This document shows, in pieces, positions 1 through 8,793 of a DNA stretch of 64,000 bases. The stretch comes from Ensifer sp. MPMI2T. Lineage in GTDB: Bacteria > Pseudomonadota > Alphaproteobacteria > Rhizobiales > Rhizobiaceae. The translations under genes and the position numbers were made by a program. Within the stretch, counting starts at the first letter, position 1. Every line of letters begins with the position of its first letter. The notes beneath the pieces are model-generated. The model made no database searches. It worked only from the letters and a program-made list of their open reading frames with translations, and was not told the DNA's origin. Where the stretch lies: positions 1 to 64,000 of the forward strand of contig NZ_SRXN01000030.1 of the NCBI RefSeq assembly GCF_004827385.1. The letters are read 5' to 3'.

Positions 1-1
1 C

Positions 2-1114
2 ATCAGCAAGGACTACGGCAACGACGACCTCAACCGCTTCGCTGCGAGTGTCAACGAGCTCGTCGGCAGCGTCGACAGCGGCATCTCCGAAACGCGACGG
101 GTCATCGCAAGCCTTGCCGCCGGCGACCTGACGCAAAGCATGAATGGCCAATTCCAGGGTGCCTTCGCGGAGTTGCAGAAGAACGTCAACGATACACTCA
201 CGACCTTGCAGAGAACCCTGCGCGAGGTGCGCACAACGACCGACTCGATCAATGGCAACGCATCCGAATTGCGCTCGGCCGCGGACGACCTGTCGAAACG
301 CACGGAGCAGCAGGCCGCTTCGCTCGAGGAGACTTCGGCCGCGCTCGACGAGATCACGGCCGCCGTCCGCAGCTCGACCGAGAGGGCGCAGGAGGCATCG
401 GTCATGGTCACCGAGGCCAATCAAAGCGCTGCCGAGTCCGCTTCCGTCGTGCGCAGCGCGGTCGAGGCGATGGGCCGCATCGAACAGGCCTCGAACGAGA
501 TCGGCCAGATCACCAACGTCATCGATGAAATCGCCTTCCAGACCAACCTTCTGGCTCTCAACGCGGGCGTCGAGGCGGCGCGCGCGGGTGACGCCGGCAA
601 GGGGTTTGCAGTCGTGGCACAGGAAGTGCGCGAACTCGCTCAACGCGCCGCCAGTGCCGCCAAGGACATCAAGGCCCTGATTTCGAAGTCGGGCAGCGAA
701 GTCGCGACCGGCGTCAAGCTTGTCCAGGCGACCGGAACCGCACTCGGCGAGATCGAGACGCGTGTCCTGAAGATCAACGATCATATCCACTCGATCGCGA
801 CGGCTGCACGCGAGCAGTCGACGGGGCTTGCCGAGGTCAGCACGGCCGTCAACCAGATGGACCAGGTCACCCAGCGCAATGCCGCAATGGTCGAGGAGGC
901 GAACGCCGCGACTCACAAACTTTCGGCTGAAACCGGCAACCTTGCGAACCTGATCGCCTACTTCAAGGTTGACCGCGATGGCGCCGGGGCAATTGCACCG
1001 GCAAAGGAAACGAGCCGTCCCGTCGCTTCGCCCGCCCGGCGTATGATGGGCAGCGTCGCTCGAGCCTTCGCCGGCAGTGCTGCCGTGGCGCGGGACGATT
1101 GGGAGGAATTCTGA
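2..1114 (+). CDS. Methyl-accepting chemotaxis protein, 3' part (cut by the window edge)
   Basis: The reading frame is open from base 2, so the N-terminal ligand-binding and membrane part lies outside the window. What remains starts with HAMP-like sequence ([18 protein letters not shown]) and continues into the long coiled-coil signalling domain. Its hairpin tip, with the core [20 protein letters not shown], binds CheA and CheW. The last residues, WEEF, fit the xWxxF tether that many receptors use to recruit CheR and CheB for adaptation. The protein would act in the inner membrane in polar arrays. Ligand and gene name cannot be told without the sensor domain. An internal ATG at 140 is not the true start, because homologous HAMP sequence precedes it in frame. 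Confidence 0.95.
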   Translation: MSKDYGNDDLNRFAASVNELVGSVDSGISETRRVIASLAAGDLTQSMNGQFQGAFAELQKNVNDTLTTLQRTLREVRTTTDSINGNASELRSAADDLSKRTEQQAASLEETSAALDEITAAVRSSTERAQEASVMVTEANQSAAESASVVRSAVEAMGRIEQASNEIGQITNVIDEIAFQTNLLALNAGVEAARAGDAGKGFAVVAQEVRELAQRAASAAKDIKALISKSGSEVATGVKLVQATGTALGEIETRVLKINDHIHSIATAAREQSTGLAEVSTAVNQMDQVTQRNAAMVEEANAATHKLSAETGNLANLIAYFKVDRDGAGAIAPAKETSRPVASPARRMMGSVARAFAGSAAVARDDWEEF

Positions 1115-1353
1115 GCCTCGGGAGCGTTTGACATCACGATATTTCCTCGCGGAGAGCCCTCTACGTTGTCCGCGGGGAAAAGCGTTTGGGGCAACTGCCC
1201 AGCGATGCCAAAGACGATGGTTCCCTTTCACGGCAACGTGAGTTGTCAGGGCGAACCGTTCACGTTGACGTTTGACAGCGCGACCATTCGTTATTGGTTC
1301 CGGGTCCGGATTCCCTCTAACTCAGGGGTAGATCTCGCCGAAAGCAAAGCCGC

Positions 1354-2151
1354 ATGAACAATGGTGTCAGAAACGGGGCAGAAGGAGCGGCCCTGAACTC
1401 TTCGTCCGGGCGCAGCGACGCAGAACATGCGCCACGCCGTTCGTGGTGGCGGTTCGTGCCATTCGCTCTTCTCGTTGCCGGTGGTGCCGCTTGTTATGCG
1501 TTTGGCCTGCCGGACTATCTTTCGTTGACAGCGCTCGTCCATCACCGCGAGACCCTCAGCGCCTATGTCAATTCCTATCCGCTCCGAGCCGGATCCGCCT
1601 TCTTTGCGGTCTATGTCGCAGTGGTCGTCTTTTCGATCCCAGCTGCGTCCGTGCTGACAATATTTTCCGGATTCCTGTTCGGCTGTGTTACGGGTGGAGT
1701 TATCGCGATCGCCGCGGCGACACTGGGATCCTGCCTTCTGTTCCTTGCCGCGCGCGGTGTTCTCGGCGACCTGCTGCGCCCGCGTGCAGGGCGCTTCCTG
1801 GAGCGGCTGGCGGAGGGCTTCCGGCGCAATGCGTTCCTTTACCTCCTGATCTTGCGGCTGGCGCCGATCTTTCCCTTCTTCGTCGTCAATATCGCACCCG
1901 CATTCTTTGACGTGCGGCTACGCACTTTCGCTGCCGCGACGCTGATCGGCATTGTGCCGGGCACGCTCGCCTATGCCTGGCTCGGTCGCAGCCTCGACGC
2001 TGTGATCGCCCGCTCGGCGGCGACCGGCGGCGAGCTTACGCTTGCGGATTTCGCGACGAGGGACATTTCGCTGGGGCTGGCCGCGCTGGCGCTCATCGCG
2101 GCATTGCCTCTGGCGTTCAAGCTAATACAGTCGCGCCGCAAAACGGTCTGA
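1354..2151 (+). CDS. TVP38/TMEM64 (DedA-like) family inner-membrane protein
   Basis: A 265-residue protein with a polar N-terminal tail of about 30 residues followed by several hydrophobic segments (about 35-55, 85-130, 165-215 and 235-260). The central LRLAPIFPFFVVNIAPAF is the signature of the TVP38/TMEM64 SNARE-associated-like family, members of which are now linked to lipid movement across membranes. The substrate here is unknown. Its stop lies 16 bases before the GTG of the next gene, a MerA-like flavoprotein. The same pairing, sometimes as a fusion, recurs in other bacteria, so the two probably form one operon. The ribosome site before 1354 is weak, so the exact start is less certain than the gene. 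Confidence 0.85.
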   Translation: MNNGVRNGAEGAALNSSSGRSDAEHAPRRSWWRFVPFALLVAGGAACYAFGLPDYLSLTALVHHRETLSAYVNSYPLRAGSAFFAVYVAVVVFSIPAASVLTIFSGFLFGCVTGGVIAIAAATLGSCLLFLAARGVLGDLLRPRAGRFLERLAEGFRRNAFLYLLILRLAPIFPFFVVNIAPAFFDVRLRTFAAATLIGIVPGTLAYAWLGRSLDAVIARSAATGGELTLADFATRDISLGLAALALIAALPLAFKLIQSRRKTV

Positions 2152-2167
2152 CGGGGCGGAAAGGGGC

Positions 2168-3592
2168 GTGGCGAAGGTGCTCAATCCGGATATCTGCGTA
2201 ATCGGCGGTGGTGCGGCGGGCCTGTCGGTCGCCGCGGGCGCTGCGGCCTTCGGCGTGCCCGTCGTTCTGGTCGAGCGCGGCCGGATGGGTGGGGATTGCC
2301 TGAACTTTGGCTGCGTGCCGTCGAAGGCGTTGATCGCGGCCGCCAAACACGCGCAGGCGATCCGCGCGGCAGAGGAATTCGGCATCGTCGCAGGCGAGCC
2401 CGTCGTCGACTACGAACGATTGCAGGCGCGGGTTCATGCGGTTATCGGCGCGATCGCGCCGCATGATTCCGCCGAACGCTTCGAGAGCCTCGGCGTCAAA
2501 GTCATCGCCGATGCAGCCCGCTTCGTCGACGACAGCACGGTCGCGGCCGGCGATCACCTTATCCGGCCCCGGCGCTTCGTGATCGCGACCGGCTCGTCGC
2601 CGGCGGTTCCCGCAATTCCCGGGCTCGCCGATGCGCCGTATCTCACCAATGAGACACTCTTCGACCTGAAACGGTTGCCGGAACATCTCGTCATCGTCGG
2701 TGCCGGACCCGTCGGGCTGGAAATGGCCCAGGCTCATCGCCGGCTCGGCGCACGCGTGACGGTTCTTGAGAGCGACAAAGCACTTTCGAGCAGTGATCCG
2801 GAACTGGTGGCGATCGTTCTGGACGCGATCAGAGCGGAGGGTACGGTTCTTCACGAGGAAACCGCCATCCTGTCCGTCGAGCGGCACGCGGGCGGCGTGC
2901 GGCTGCATTGCGAAAACGCGCAAGGCCGTTTTTATGTCGACGGCAGCGATCTGTTGCTGGCCCCCGGACGTGCTCCCAATCACGCTTCTCTCGATCTCGA
3001 CGCCGCCGGTATTCGCCACGACGCGAAGGGGATCGCCGTTGGCACGAACCTTCGTACAAGCAATCGCCGCGTCTATGCGATCGGCGATGCCGTGGGTGGC
3101 CTGCAGTTCACACATGTGGCGAATTATCATGCGCGGCTCGTGCTGCAGCAGATCCTGTTCCGCCTCCCGGCGAGCGAAGACCGCGACATCGTCCCGAGGG
3201 TCACGTTTACGGATCCGGAACTGGCGCAGGTCGGTCCGGGCGAGGCGGAGGCGCGGGAAAAGTTCGGCCCGGTCGACGTCGTCCGCTGGGACTTTTCCGC
3301 CAACGACCGCGCCCGCACCGATGGGCTCGGGCGGGGCCTGATCAAGATCACAATCGGTCGGCGCGGACGGATCCTCGGTGCAGCGATCGCCGGAGCCGGT
3401 GCCGGAGAGATGATCAACGGCTTTGCTTTCGCCGTCGCCAATCGGCTGACGCTCAAGCATTTCCGCGGCTATGTGGCGCCCTATCCCACCTTGTCCGAGA
3501 TTGGAAAACAGGCATCGATCTCCTATTATACCCCCATGGCGCGAAATCCGCTCGTTCGATCCGTGATCGGAATGCTGCGGTACTTCGGCTGA
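2168..3592 (+). CDS. MerA-like FAD-dependent pyridine nucleotide-disulfide oxidoreductase
   Basis: A 474-residue class I flavoprotein disulfide reductase starting at GTG behind GGAAAGGGG. Visible parts are the FAD dinucleotide fold (IGGGAAGLSVAAGAAAFG, residues 12-29), the redox pair C44/C49 in GGDCLNFGCVPSK, the NAD(P)H fold (IVGAGPVGLEMA, near 180), the second FAD motif (AIGDAVGG, near 304) and the dimerisation domain. Where lipoamide dehydrogenase has HPTLSE, this protein has YPTLSE. Mercuric reductase also uses Tyr there, but this protein lacks both the N-terminal metal-binding domain and the C-terminal Cys pair of MerA, so mercury reduction is unlikely. It is translationally close to the upstream TVP38 gene; the substrate is unknown. 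Confidence 0.9.
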   Translation: MAKVLNPDICVIGGGAAGLSVAAGAAAFGVPVVLVERGRMGGDCLNFGCVPSKALIAAAKHAQAIRAAEEFGIVAGEPVVDYERLQARVHAVIGAIAPHDSAERFESLGVKVIADAARFVDDSTVAAGDHLIRPRRFVIATGSSPAVPAIPGLADAPYLTNETLFDLKRLPEHLVIVGAGPVGLEMAQAHRRLGARVTVLESDKALSSSDPELVAIVLDAIRAEGTVLHEETAILSVERHAGGVRLHCENAQGRFYVDGSDLLLAPGRAPNHASLDLDAAGIRHDAKGIAVGTNLRTSNRRVYAIGDAVGGLQFTHVANYHARLVLQQILFRLPASEDRDIVPRVTFTDPELAQVGPGEAEAREKFGPVDVVRWDFSANDRARTDGLGRGLIKITIGRRGRILGAAIAGAGAGEMINGFAFAVANRLTLKHFRGYVAPYPTLSEIGKQASISYYTPMARNPLVRSVIGMLRYFG

Positions 3593-3615
3593 GCTGCAGG
3601 GAATGTTCTAGGTTT

Positions 3616-5097
3616 ATGGTGGAAGACGCGCGTCCGGCCAATGCGAGTGCTAAGCCCCGAGCGGCCGTGGGGTTCCTCCACGGACTCTCCGGCAAGCTGC
3701 TGCTTTTGACTGTGGCATTCGTCATGCTGGCGGAAGTGCTGATCTTTGTGCCGTCGGTCGCCAACATGCGGATCCGCTGGCTTCAGGATCGGCTGAACAC
3801 GGTGGCTGCTGCGGCCGTCGTGGTCGATGGACTGCAGAATGTCGAGCTTCCGCGGGCGGTGCAGCGCGACACGTTGATGGCCACCGGAACCAAGGCCATC
3901 GTCATTCGCCGCAAGGATGCGTCGCGGATGATTGCCACCGTCGACATGCCGCCGGCAATCGACGGCGAATACGATATCGCCAACTTCACCCCCATCGCTG
4001 CGATACGCGATGCGTTCGATACGCTGCTCTTCGGCGGCAACCGGATCGTGCGCGTCTATGGCCCCCTCGGCGAAAGCGATGCGACGATCGAACTGGTGAT
4101 GAAGGATGCCCGCCTGCGCAAGGCGATGCTCGTCTATTCGCGCAACGTTTTCCTCCTGTCGATCGCGATATCGCTGATCACCGCGGCACTGATCTTCCTC
4201 GCCATCAACCGCATGCTGATCGTGCCGATCAGGCGGATGACGACGAGCATGCAGGAGTTTTCCGATGAGCCGTCCAACCCCGAGCGACTGCTCGTTCCGC
4301 CGGAAGGTGGCGATGAGCTAGCGGTCGCCGGTCAGCACCTCGCGAGCATGCAGCGCGAGCTGCAGAAAACCTTGAAACAGCAGAAGAGTCTTGCCGAACT
4401 CGGACTCGCGGTTTCGAAGATCAACCATGACATGCGCAACATTCTCTCGTCCGCGCAGCTCATCTCCGACCGGCTCGCCGATGTCGATGATCCTGTGGTC
4501 AAACGCTTCGCGCCGACGCTGCTGCGGACGATAGATCGCGCGGTCGGCTATACGCAGGAGGTTCTCTCCTACGGGCGCACGGCCGAGGCAGAGCCGCACC
4601 GCCGCTTTGTCGCGCTGCGTCCGCTTGTCGAGGATGTCGCCGAACTCCTCGCCATCGATCGCCAGAGCGGCATCGATTTCGACATCCAGATACGGGACGA
4701 CGTCGTAGTCGACGCCGACAGCGAGCAGCTCTTTCGCGTCGTCCACAATATCTGCCGCAACGCCGTCCAGGCGCTGACGAATCACGAGCCGGAGGACGGC
4801 CGCGCCAGGTCGATCTCCGTTTCGGCCATGCGAACCGGCAGCGTGGTTACGATTTCCATCGACGACACGGGGCCGGGCATGCCGGCCAAGGCGCGCGAAA
4901 ACCTGTTCACCGCCTTTCGCGGCTCCGCGCGCTCCGGCGGCACCGGCCTCGGGCTGGCCATCGCCCGCGAACTGGTACTCGCCCATGGCGGTACGATCGC
5001 GCTGGTGGAAAAACCGACGCCCGGTACGCTGTTCCGCATCGAACTGCCGGATCGCCCGGTGCCGTTGGACGCTTTCCGCTCGAAGGCGCGGCCCTGA
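3616..5097 (+). CDS. Two-component sensor histidine kinase (HAMP, HisKA, HATPase)
   Basis: A 493-residue membrane kinase. Two transmembrane segments (about 27-47 and 178-197) enclose a periplasmic sensor of about 130 residues. HAMP follows, then the phospho-acceptor H271 in KINHDMRNILSS, and an ATPase domain with N box (NICRNAVQAL), G1 (DDTGPGM) and G2 (GGTGLGLAIA). The frame stays open upstream into the flavoprotein gene, but ATG 3616 is the sensible start because the hydrophobic signal follows and the upstream part is only an alternative frame of another gene. No response regulator is adjacent, so it is an orphan here. It lies 23 bases after the oxidoreductase and could be cotranscribed with it. 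Confidence 0.9.
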   Translation: MVEDARPANASAKPRAAVGFLHGLSGKLLLLTVAFVMLAEVLIFVPSVANMRIRWLQDRLNTVAAAAVVVDGLQNVELPRAVQRDTLMATGTKAIVIRRKDASRMIATVDMPPAIDGEYDIANFTPIAAIRDAFDTLLFGGNRIVRVYGPLGESDATIELVMKDARLRKAMLVYSRNVFLLSIAISLITAALIFLAINRMLIVPIRRMTTSMQEFSDEPSNPERLLVPPEGGDELAVAGQHLASMQRELQKTLKQQKSLAELGLAVSKINHDMRNILSSAQLISDRLADVDDPVVKRFAPTLLRTIDRAVGYTQEVLSYGRTAEAEPHRRFVALRPLVEDVAELLAIDRQSGIDFDIQIRDDVVVDADSEQLFRVVHNICRNAVQALTNHEPEDGRARSISVSAMRTGSVVTISIDDTGPGMPAKARENLFTAFRGSARSGGTGLGLAIARELVLAHGGTIALVEKPTPGTLFRIELPDRPVPLDAFRSKARP

Positions 5098-5267
5098 TAT
5101 TTCGTCTTCGGACCACCGGTGTTCTTCTCGCCAGGCCCCGATCGCTCCCTCCGGCGCCTTATCCACTGTCGTCGCAAAAATGAAATTTTTTCCCGAAAGG
5201 CGCTTGCAATCGCCGAAAGGACCCAGTAGAGGATCGCCACGCAAGCGGTTCTCACCGCTTCAGGCAA

Positions 5268-5344
5268 GCACCCGTAGCTCAGCTGGATAGAGCACCAGAC
5301 TACGAATCTGGGGGTCAGGAGTTCGAATCTCTTCGGGTGCGCCA
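5268..5344 (+). tRNA. tRNA-Arg (anticodon ACG)
   Basis: A full cloverleaf can be folded: acceptor GCACCCG/CGGGTGC, D arm AGCTCAGCTGGATAGAGC, anticodon stem CCAGA/TCTGG around loop CTACGAA, T arm with GTTCGAATC, discriminator G and an encoded CCA. A34 would be deaminated to inosine, reading CGU, CGC and CGA. No integrase or repeated tRNA 3' end lies nearby, so it is not serving as a visible attachment site. Confidence 0.97.
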
Positions 5345-5499
5345 TTTCTTTCGAGCAATGCTTGTTCTCTAACCGTTTCCGTGGCGTCAGGACAGAGCCG
5401 GGAAGAGCGATTCGCTTCCGAATGAAATGCGGGATGTTCGTCCCCAACGGGCAACTCCTCACGGCGATGCCCGAATGGCCTCCGGCGCAGCGGGGAGCT

Positions 5500-6315
5500 T
5501 CATCGTTTCCCGCCAATAATGACGAGGTACTCACGCCTGATGTGGAGCCCGGCCTCGACCTGATAGTGCGCGTGATAGGCATCGACATCGCGCTTCAGCG
5601 CGGCGCGTTCACCCTCGTTCAAGCCTTCGTAAAGCGTCCGCAACGGCCCGAAGCCGCGCAAGTACCAGTTCCAGATCGCTTCGACGCTTTCGTGGTAGGC
5701 GTTGTTGGTTCCGGGTTCGAAAGTGAGTGTGAATTCCCGCCCGAGCAGGTCTTCGACATAGGCAGGATCGCCCCAAGAGAGCGGCGATTCCTTCGGTGGC
5801 GGCGTCTTTGCGTGCGCAGCGATCACGGCGAAGAAGCGGGCAACGGCGCCCGTCGGCGACCATGACGAGATGCAGAGCCGGCCTCCTTTGCGGCAGACCC
5901 GCGCCAGTTCGCTCGCCGCGCGGCGGTGATCCCCGGCGAAGATTACGCCGAAGGTCGAGAGCATCTTGTCGAAGCTTCCGTCCGGGAAGGGCAGGTTCTC
6001 GGCATCGGCGACGCGGTAATCGATTGTCGGCTCGACGCCAGCCGAAAGCCGGCGGGCAGCATCGATCAGATCGGCCGATATGTCGATCGCCGTGACGTTT
6101 GCGCCGAAGCGCGCCGCATTGCGCGCGCTCCAGCCGGTGCCGGTCGCGACGTCGAGCACTTTGTCGCCGGGCTTCGGGCTCAATCGCTGGACGGTATGCG
6201 CTAGCGCGTCCGAGATGGCGAAGCTGACAAGGTCGTAGTGTCTGCCGCCCGCTCCCCAAATTGCTGCCGCGTCACGGTTGTGTTCCAGGATGCCGTCGTT
6301 GACATGTTCCGACAT
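5500..6315 (-). CDS. Class I SAM-dependent methyltransferase
   Basis: A 271-residue soluble protein with the Rossmann SAM site VLDVATGTGWSARNA (motif I), the acidic residue after strand 2 (VTAIDIS) and the post-I stretch DAENLPFPDGSFDKMLS, as in UbiE-like small-molecule methyltransferases. The methyl acceptor cannot be deduced. The start is supported by a strong GAAGGAGGG ribosome site. It is divergent from the HxlR-type regulator at 6437 with about 120 bases between the starts, so it is a natural candidate target of that regulator. Confidence 0.88.
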   Translation of the reverse strand: MSEHVNDGILEHNRDAAAIWGAGGRHYDLVSFAISDALAHTVQRLSPKPGDKVLDVATGTGWSARNAARFGANVTAIDISADLIDAARRLSAGVEPTIDYRVADAENLPFPDGSFDKMLSTFGVIFAGDHRRAASELARVCRKGGRLCISSWSPTGAVARFFAVIAAHAKTPPPKESPLSWGDPAYVEDLLGREFTLTFEPGTNNAYHESVEAIWNWYLRGFGPLRTLYEGLNEGERAALKRDVDAYHAHYQVEAGLHIRREYLVIIGGKR

Positions 6316-6436
6316 GAAACCCTCCTTCGGCTATCGAGCGCGCCATTTCACCACGTGAGGGGCCCGGTGGCTACGATCCGTAGTGGGATCGCGATGCAAC
6401 CGGGTGTAAACTGCCGCGCGAAAGGAAGTGATCGCG

Positions 6437-7174
6437 ATGAGGAGCTACAATCAGTTCTGCCCGATCGCCAAGGCCGCCGAGATCTTTTGCGAGCGCTGGA
6501 CGGCCTTGATCCTGCGCGACCTCGCATTCGGCGCCACCCGCTTTTCCGAGCTGCAGCGCGGCGTACCCCTGGCTTCGCCGACGCTCCTGTCGTCGAGGCT
6601 GAAGAAGCTCGAGGCCGAGGGCGTGATCGTCCGGTCCGTTTCCGACGACGGGCGCGGTCCGACCTATCGGTTGACGCATGCCGGCAAGGAGTTCATCCCG
6701 ATCATCATGGCGCTCGGACAATGGGGGCAGCGATGGTCGCGGCGGACCTTGGCGGAGCACGAGATCGATCTCGGCCTGCTGCTCTGGTCGCTTCAAATGG
6801 GAGCGCATCCTGAGCTGTTCGGAACCGAGCGCGTCGTCATTCAATTCGAGCTCTCGGACCAGGCGGAGAAGAAGCGCCACTGGTGGTTCCTCAATCAAAA
6901 CGGCATCTGTGAACTCTGCCTGGAGCCGCCCGACCGCGACGCGCAACTCTACGTCATCGTCTCACTTGTCGACCTGACACGGATTTGGCGCGGTGACCTG
7001 CCGTTTGCTTCGGCACTCCATCACGGGGCGATAGAGGTGGACGGCAGCGGAAGGCTCCGCAAGCTCTTCCCGCTGTGGCTCGGCATCAGCCCGCTCGCCC
7101 ATATCCGATCCGAGCGGAGAGAGCCTTCGGCCAGATCATGCACGTCACTAGACTCCAATCCGCTGGAGCGGTGA
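6437..7174 (+). CDS. HxlR-family transcriptional regulator with C-terminal extra domain
   Basis: A 245-residue protein. The first about 110 residues form an HxlR winged helix: NQFCPIAKAAEIFCERWTALILRDL, then the recognition region FSELQRGVPLASPTLLSSRLKKLEAEGVI and the wing DDGRGPTYRLT. The remaining about 120 residues resemble the SCP2-like sterol-carrier fold attached to some HxlR proteins and may bind a ligand. I chose ATG 6437, about 8 bases after AAAGGAAG; a GTG at 6428 in the same frame overlaps that site. It faces away from the methyltransferase gene and could control it. The 3' end lies next to a composite repeat. Confidence 0.85.
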   Translation: MRSYNQFCPIAKAAEIFCERWTALILRDLAFGATRFSELQRGVPLASPTLLSSRLKKLEAEGVIVRSVSDDGRGPTYRLTHAGKEFIPIIMALGQWGQRWSRRTLAEHEIDLGLLLWSLQMGAHPELFGTERVVIQFELSDQAEKKRHWWFLNQNGICELCLEPPDRDAQLYVIVSLVDLTRIWRGDLPFASALHHGAIEVDGSGRLRKLFPLWLGISPLAHIRSERREPSARSCTSLDSNPLER

Positions 7175-7175
7175 T

Positions 7176-7264
7176 CTACAGCGCGCGTCTTATCAGACGC
7201 GCAAAGGACGCTGTAGCACTTTGAATAGCTGCATGTTTCCTTAAATCGGGTACGATTTAAGGAA
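7176..7264 (+). repeat. Composite hairpin repeat, copy A
   Basis: The element starts CTACAGCG and returns CGCTGTAG at 7208-7215, enclosing an inner hairpin with arms GCGCGTCT and AGACGCGC. A shared segment (CACTTTGAATAGCTGCATG) follows, then a second hairpin, CCTTAAATCG-N4-CGATTTAAGG. The same organisation appears at 27288-27384 (inverted) and 53070-53152. It lies just after the HxlR stop and may also end transcription. It may match one of the mosaic palindromic families known from S. meliloti, but I could not check. Confidence 0.75.
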
Positions 7265-7303
7265 TAGGGGAAAACCGAACACGACCGTGGACGACGAGCC
7301 ATC

Positions 7304-8497
7304 TCACGGCGCGTCGAACTCCACGTCTCCGCCGAAATCGAAAACCGCTCGAACGCTGAAGATGTGAGCGGTTTCCTGATCGGCATTGCGTGCAAAGGTG
7401 TAAGCGGCGGCGAGTTCCCACCCCGTTCCTTCGAATGGCATGTCTTCGCCATATTCTTCGTCGGGATCGTAGATGACCTCGAGATCGGCAAGGTGCTCGC
7501 GTGTGTCCGGCCCGCCATCAACGAGATTGAGCTGCCGGGTGTAGCTCGCGACGTAGGTCAATGAATCCACCTCAAGCGCAGCGGAGCCCGTGAGGACGAG
7601 CGCATCGTCCGGACCGCTGTCGAAATGCCGGAGATAGGCCGCCTCGCCGAGCAGCCTCAGCGTCATCTCGTCCATCTCCAGGCTTGCTGTCGTGGATGCC
7701 AGGTAGGCCAGTTCGTCTTCAGGTGTCCGCCCTTCTTCCACGTCCTCTCGGGTAGGTTCTCCGGCCCTCTGGTACCGGAAGCCCAGCCTGTAGCCGAAAT
7801 CACCGTCCAAATAGCAATCGAGCGGCTCCGCCCCCCGGCAGCCGTCAAGAACAAGCGAGAGCGAGGATAGGCCATCGGTGTTGCCGGCGCCGCCATCTGA
7901 CAGTCGCGTCCGCCCTCGGGCGGTGAACAGGGAATCGCTGAAGATCGATCGGTCGGTGGTGAACGCCGTTGCGGCCAGGCCCTGGTCCATCCCGAGACCG
8001 TCGAAGTCCAATACGATCTCGGCGCCGACGCGCTCATCCGCATCGAAATCCGAGACCAGGTCGGTGGCGTTGATTCCCGGCGCGACTTCGCTGGCAAGGC
8101 TGAAGATCCTATCGAATTTTCCGGCCCTCATGGTGGCCGGGCCCGCTTCGACGGTGGTAAAGAGTTCGGCCAGGTAGGTTCCGATCCCTTCGAAAATCAT
8201 GTTCTCGCCAGGCTCTGGCTCGACTACCGGCTCCGTGATGATGGACGTGACGAACTGCAAATAGTCCGTCGGCGCGAAGAACAGGTCGACTGTAATGGTC
8301 GGCTGCAGTTCGTCGGACCTGAGACGCGAGGGGGAGGCGGCAAACAACCAGTCATTCTGGAGCTCCGTAGAAACTTCGTATCCGGCACAGGGCGCAGTAC
8401 AGCCTTCGACGAGCGCCGGCACGGCGTCTTCGGCCATTGCTGTGGCTGGGAGCGCCAGCAACAGCGTGCCGGCGCGGATGAAGGAGAGGAGACGCAT
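7304..8497 (-). CDS. Putative outer-membrane beta-barrel (porin-like) protein
   Basis: A 397-residue exported protein. The signal peptide MRLLSFIRAGTLLLALPA ends at AMA and fixes the start at 8497; the frame runs upstream, but that part has no signal. The mature chain is acidic and made of alternating polar/hydrophobic stretches with many aromatic residues near strand ends (YLQFVTSIIT, FGYRLGFRYQRAG, TGWELAAAYTFARN, FSVRAVFDFG), as in an outer-membrane barrel. Two cysteines sit close together near the N-terminus (EGCTAPCAGY). I do not recognise a specific family. It is divergent from the DUF4114 gene, with about 300 bases between the starts. Confidence 0.65.
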   Translation of the reverse strand: MRLLSFIRAGTLLLALPATAMAEDAVPALVEGCTAPCAGYEVSTELQNDWLFAASPSRLRSDELQPTITVDLFFAPTDYLQFVTSIITEPVVEPEPGENMIFEGIGTYLAELFTTVEAGPATMRAGKFDRIFSLASEVAPGINATDLVSDFDADERVGAEIVLDFDGLGMDQGLAATAFTTDRSIFSDSLFTARGRTRLSDGGAGNTDGLSSLSLVLDGCRGAEPLDCYLDGDFGYRLGFRYQRAGEPTREDVEEGRTPEDELAYLASTTASLEMDEMTLRLLGEAAYLRHFDSGPDDALVLTGSAALEVDSLTYVASYTRQLNLVDGGPDTREHLADLEVIYDPDEEYGEDMPFEGTGWELAAAYTFARNADQETAHIFSVRAVFDFGGDVEFDAP

Positions 8498-8793
8498 ACC
8501 GACCCTGTTTGAAGCCTGCAGACCGACCATAGAGCATGAAGTGCCTTCCACCAATGGCGCCACAAGGGAGGCATTCGACAAACAGTTCCCGCAAGTCGGA
8601 TCCATAGGATCGGACGATCGGCCTGCCCGCACATCTCACATCCGTAAGATGGGTAGCCCAGGCCTTTGAACCACTTGAGTCTTTTCCGCGTCACACCTGC
8701 CGGATTCCCGCGAAAGGGCAAAACGCCGCATGCTGCAACGGCGAGCGGGCGGTTGGGGCGTATCCGCGACGCAATCACCTCGGAGGACACGCC

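Noticed and set aside
1166-1357. 63-codon frame between the chemoreceptor and TVP38 genes
   Set aside because: No ribosome site, atypical composition, and it overlaps the TVP38 start.
2168-3592. Mercuric reductase (merA) in a mercury resistance operon
   Set aside because: Lacks the metal-binding N-terminal domain and C-terminal vicinal cysteines, and no merR, merT or merP is nearby.
2908-3615. Upstream extension of the sensor kinase frame as a 729-aa protein
   Set aside because: The extension is an alternative frame of the flavoprotein gene, is arginine-rich and lacks any domain; ATG 3616 gives a normal membrane kinase.
5268-5344. tRNA-Arg as an island attachment site
   Set aside because: No integrase, no duplicated 3' tRNA end and ordinary genes on both sides.
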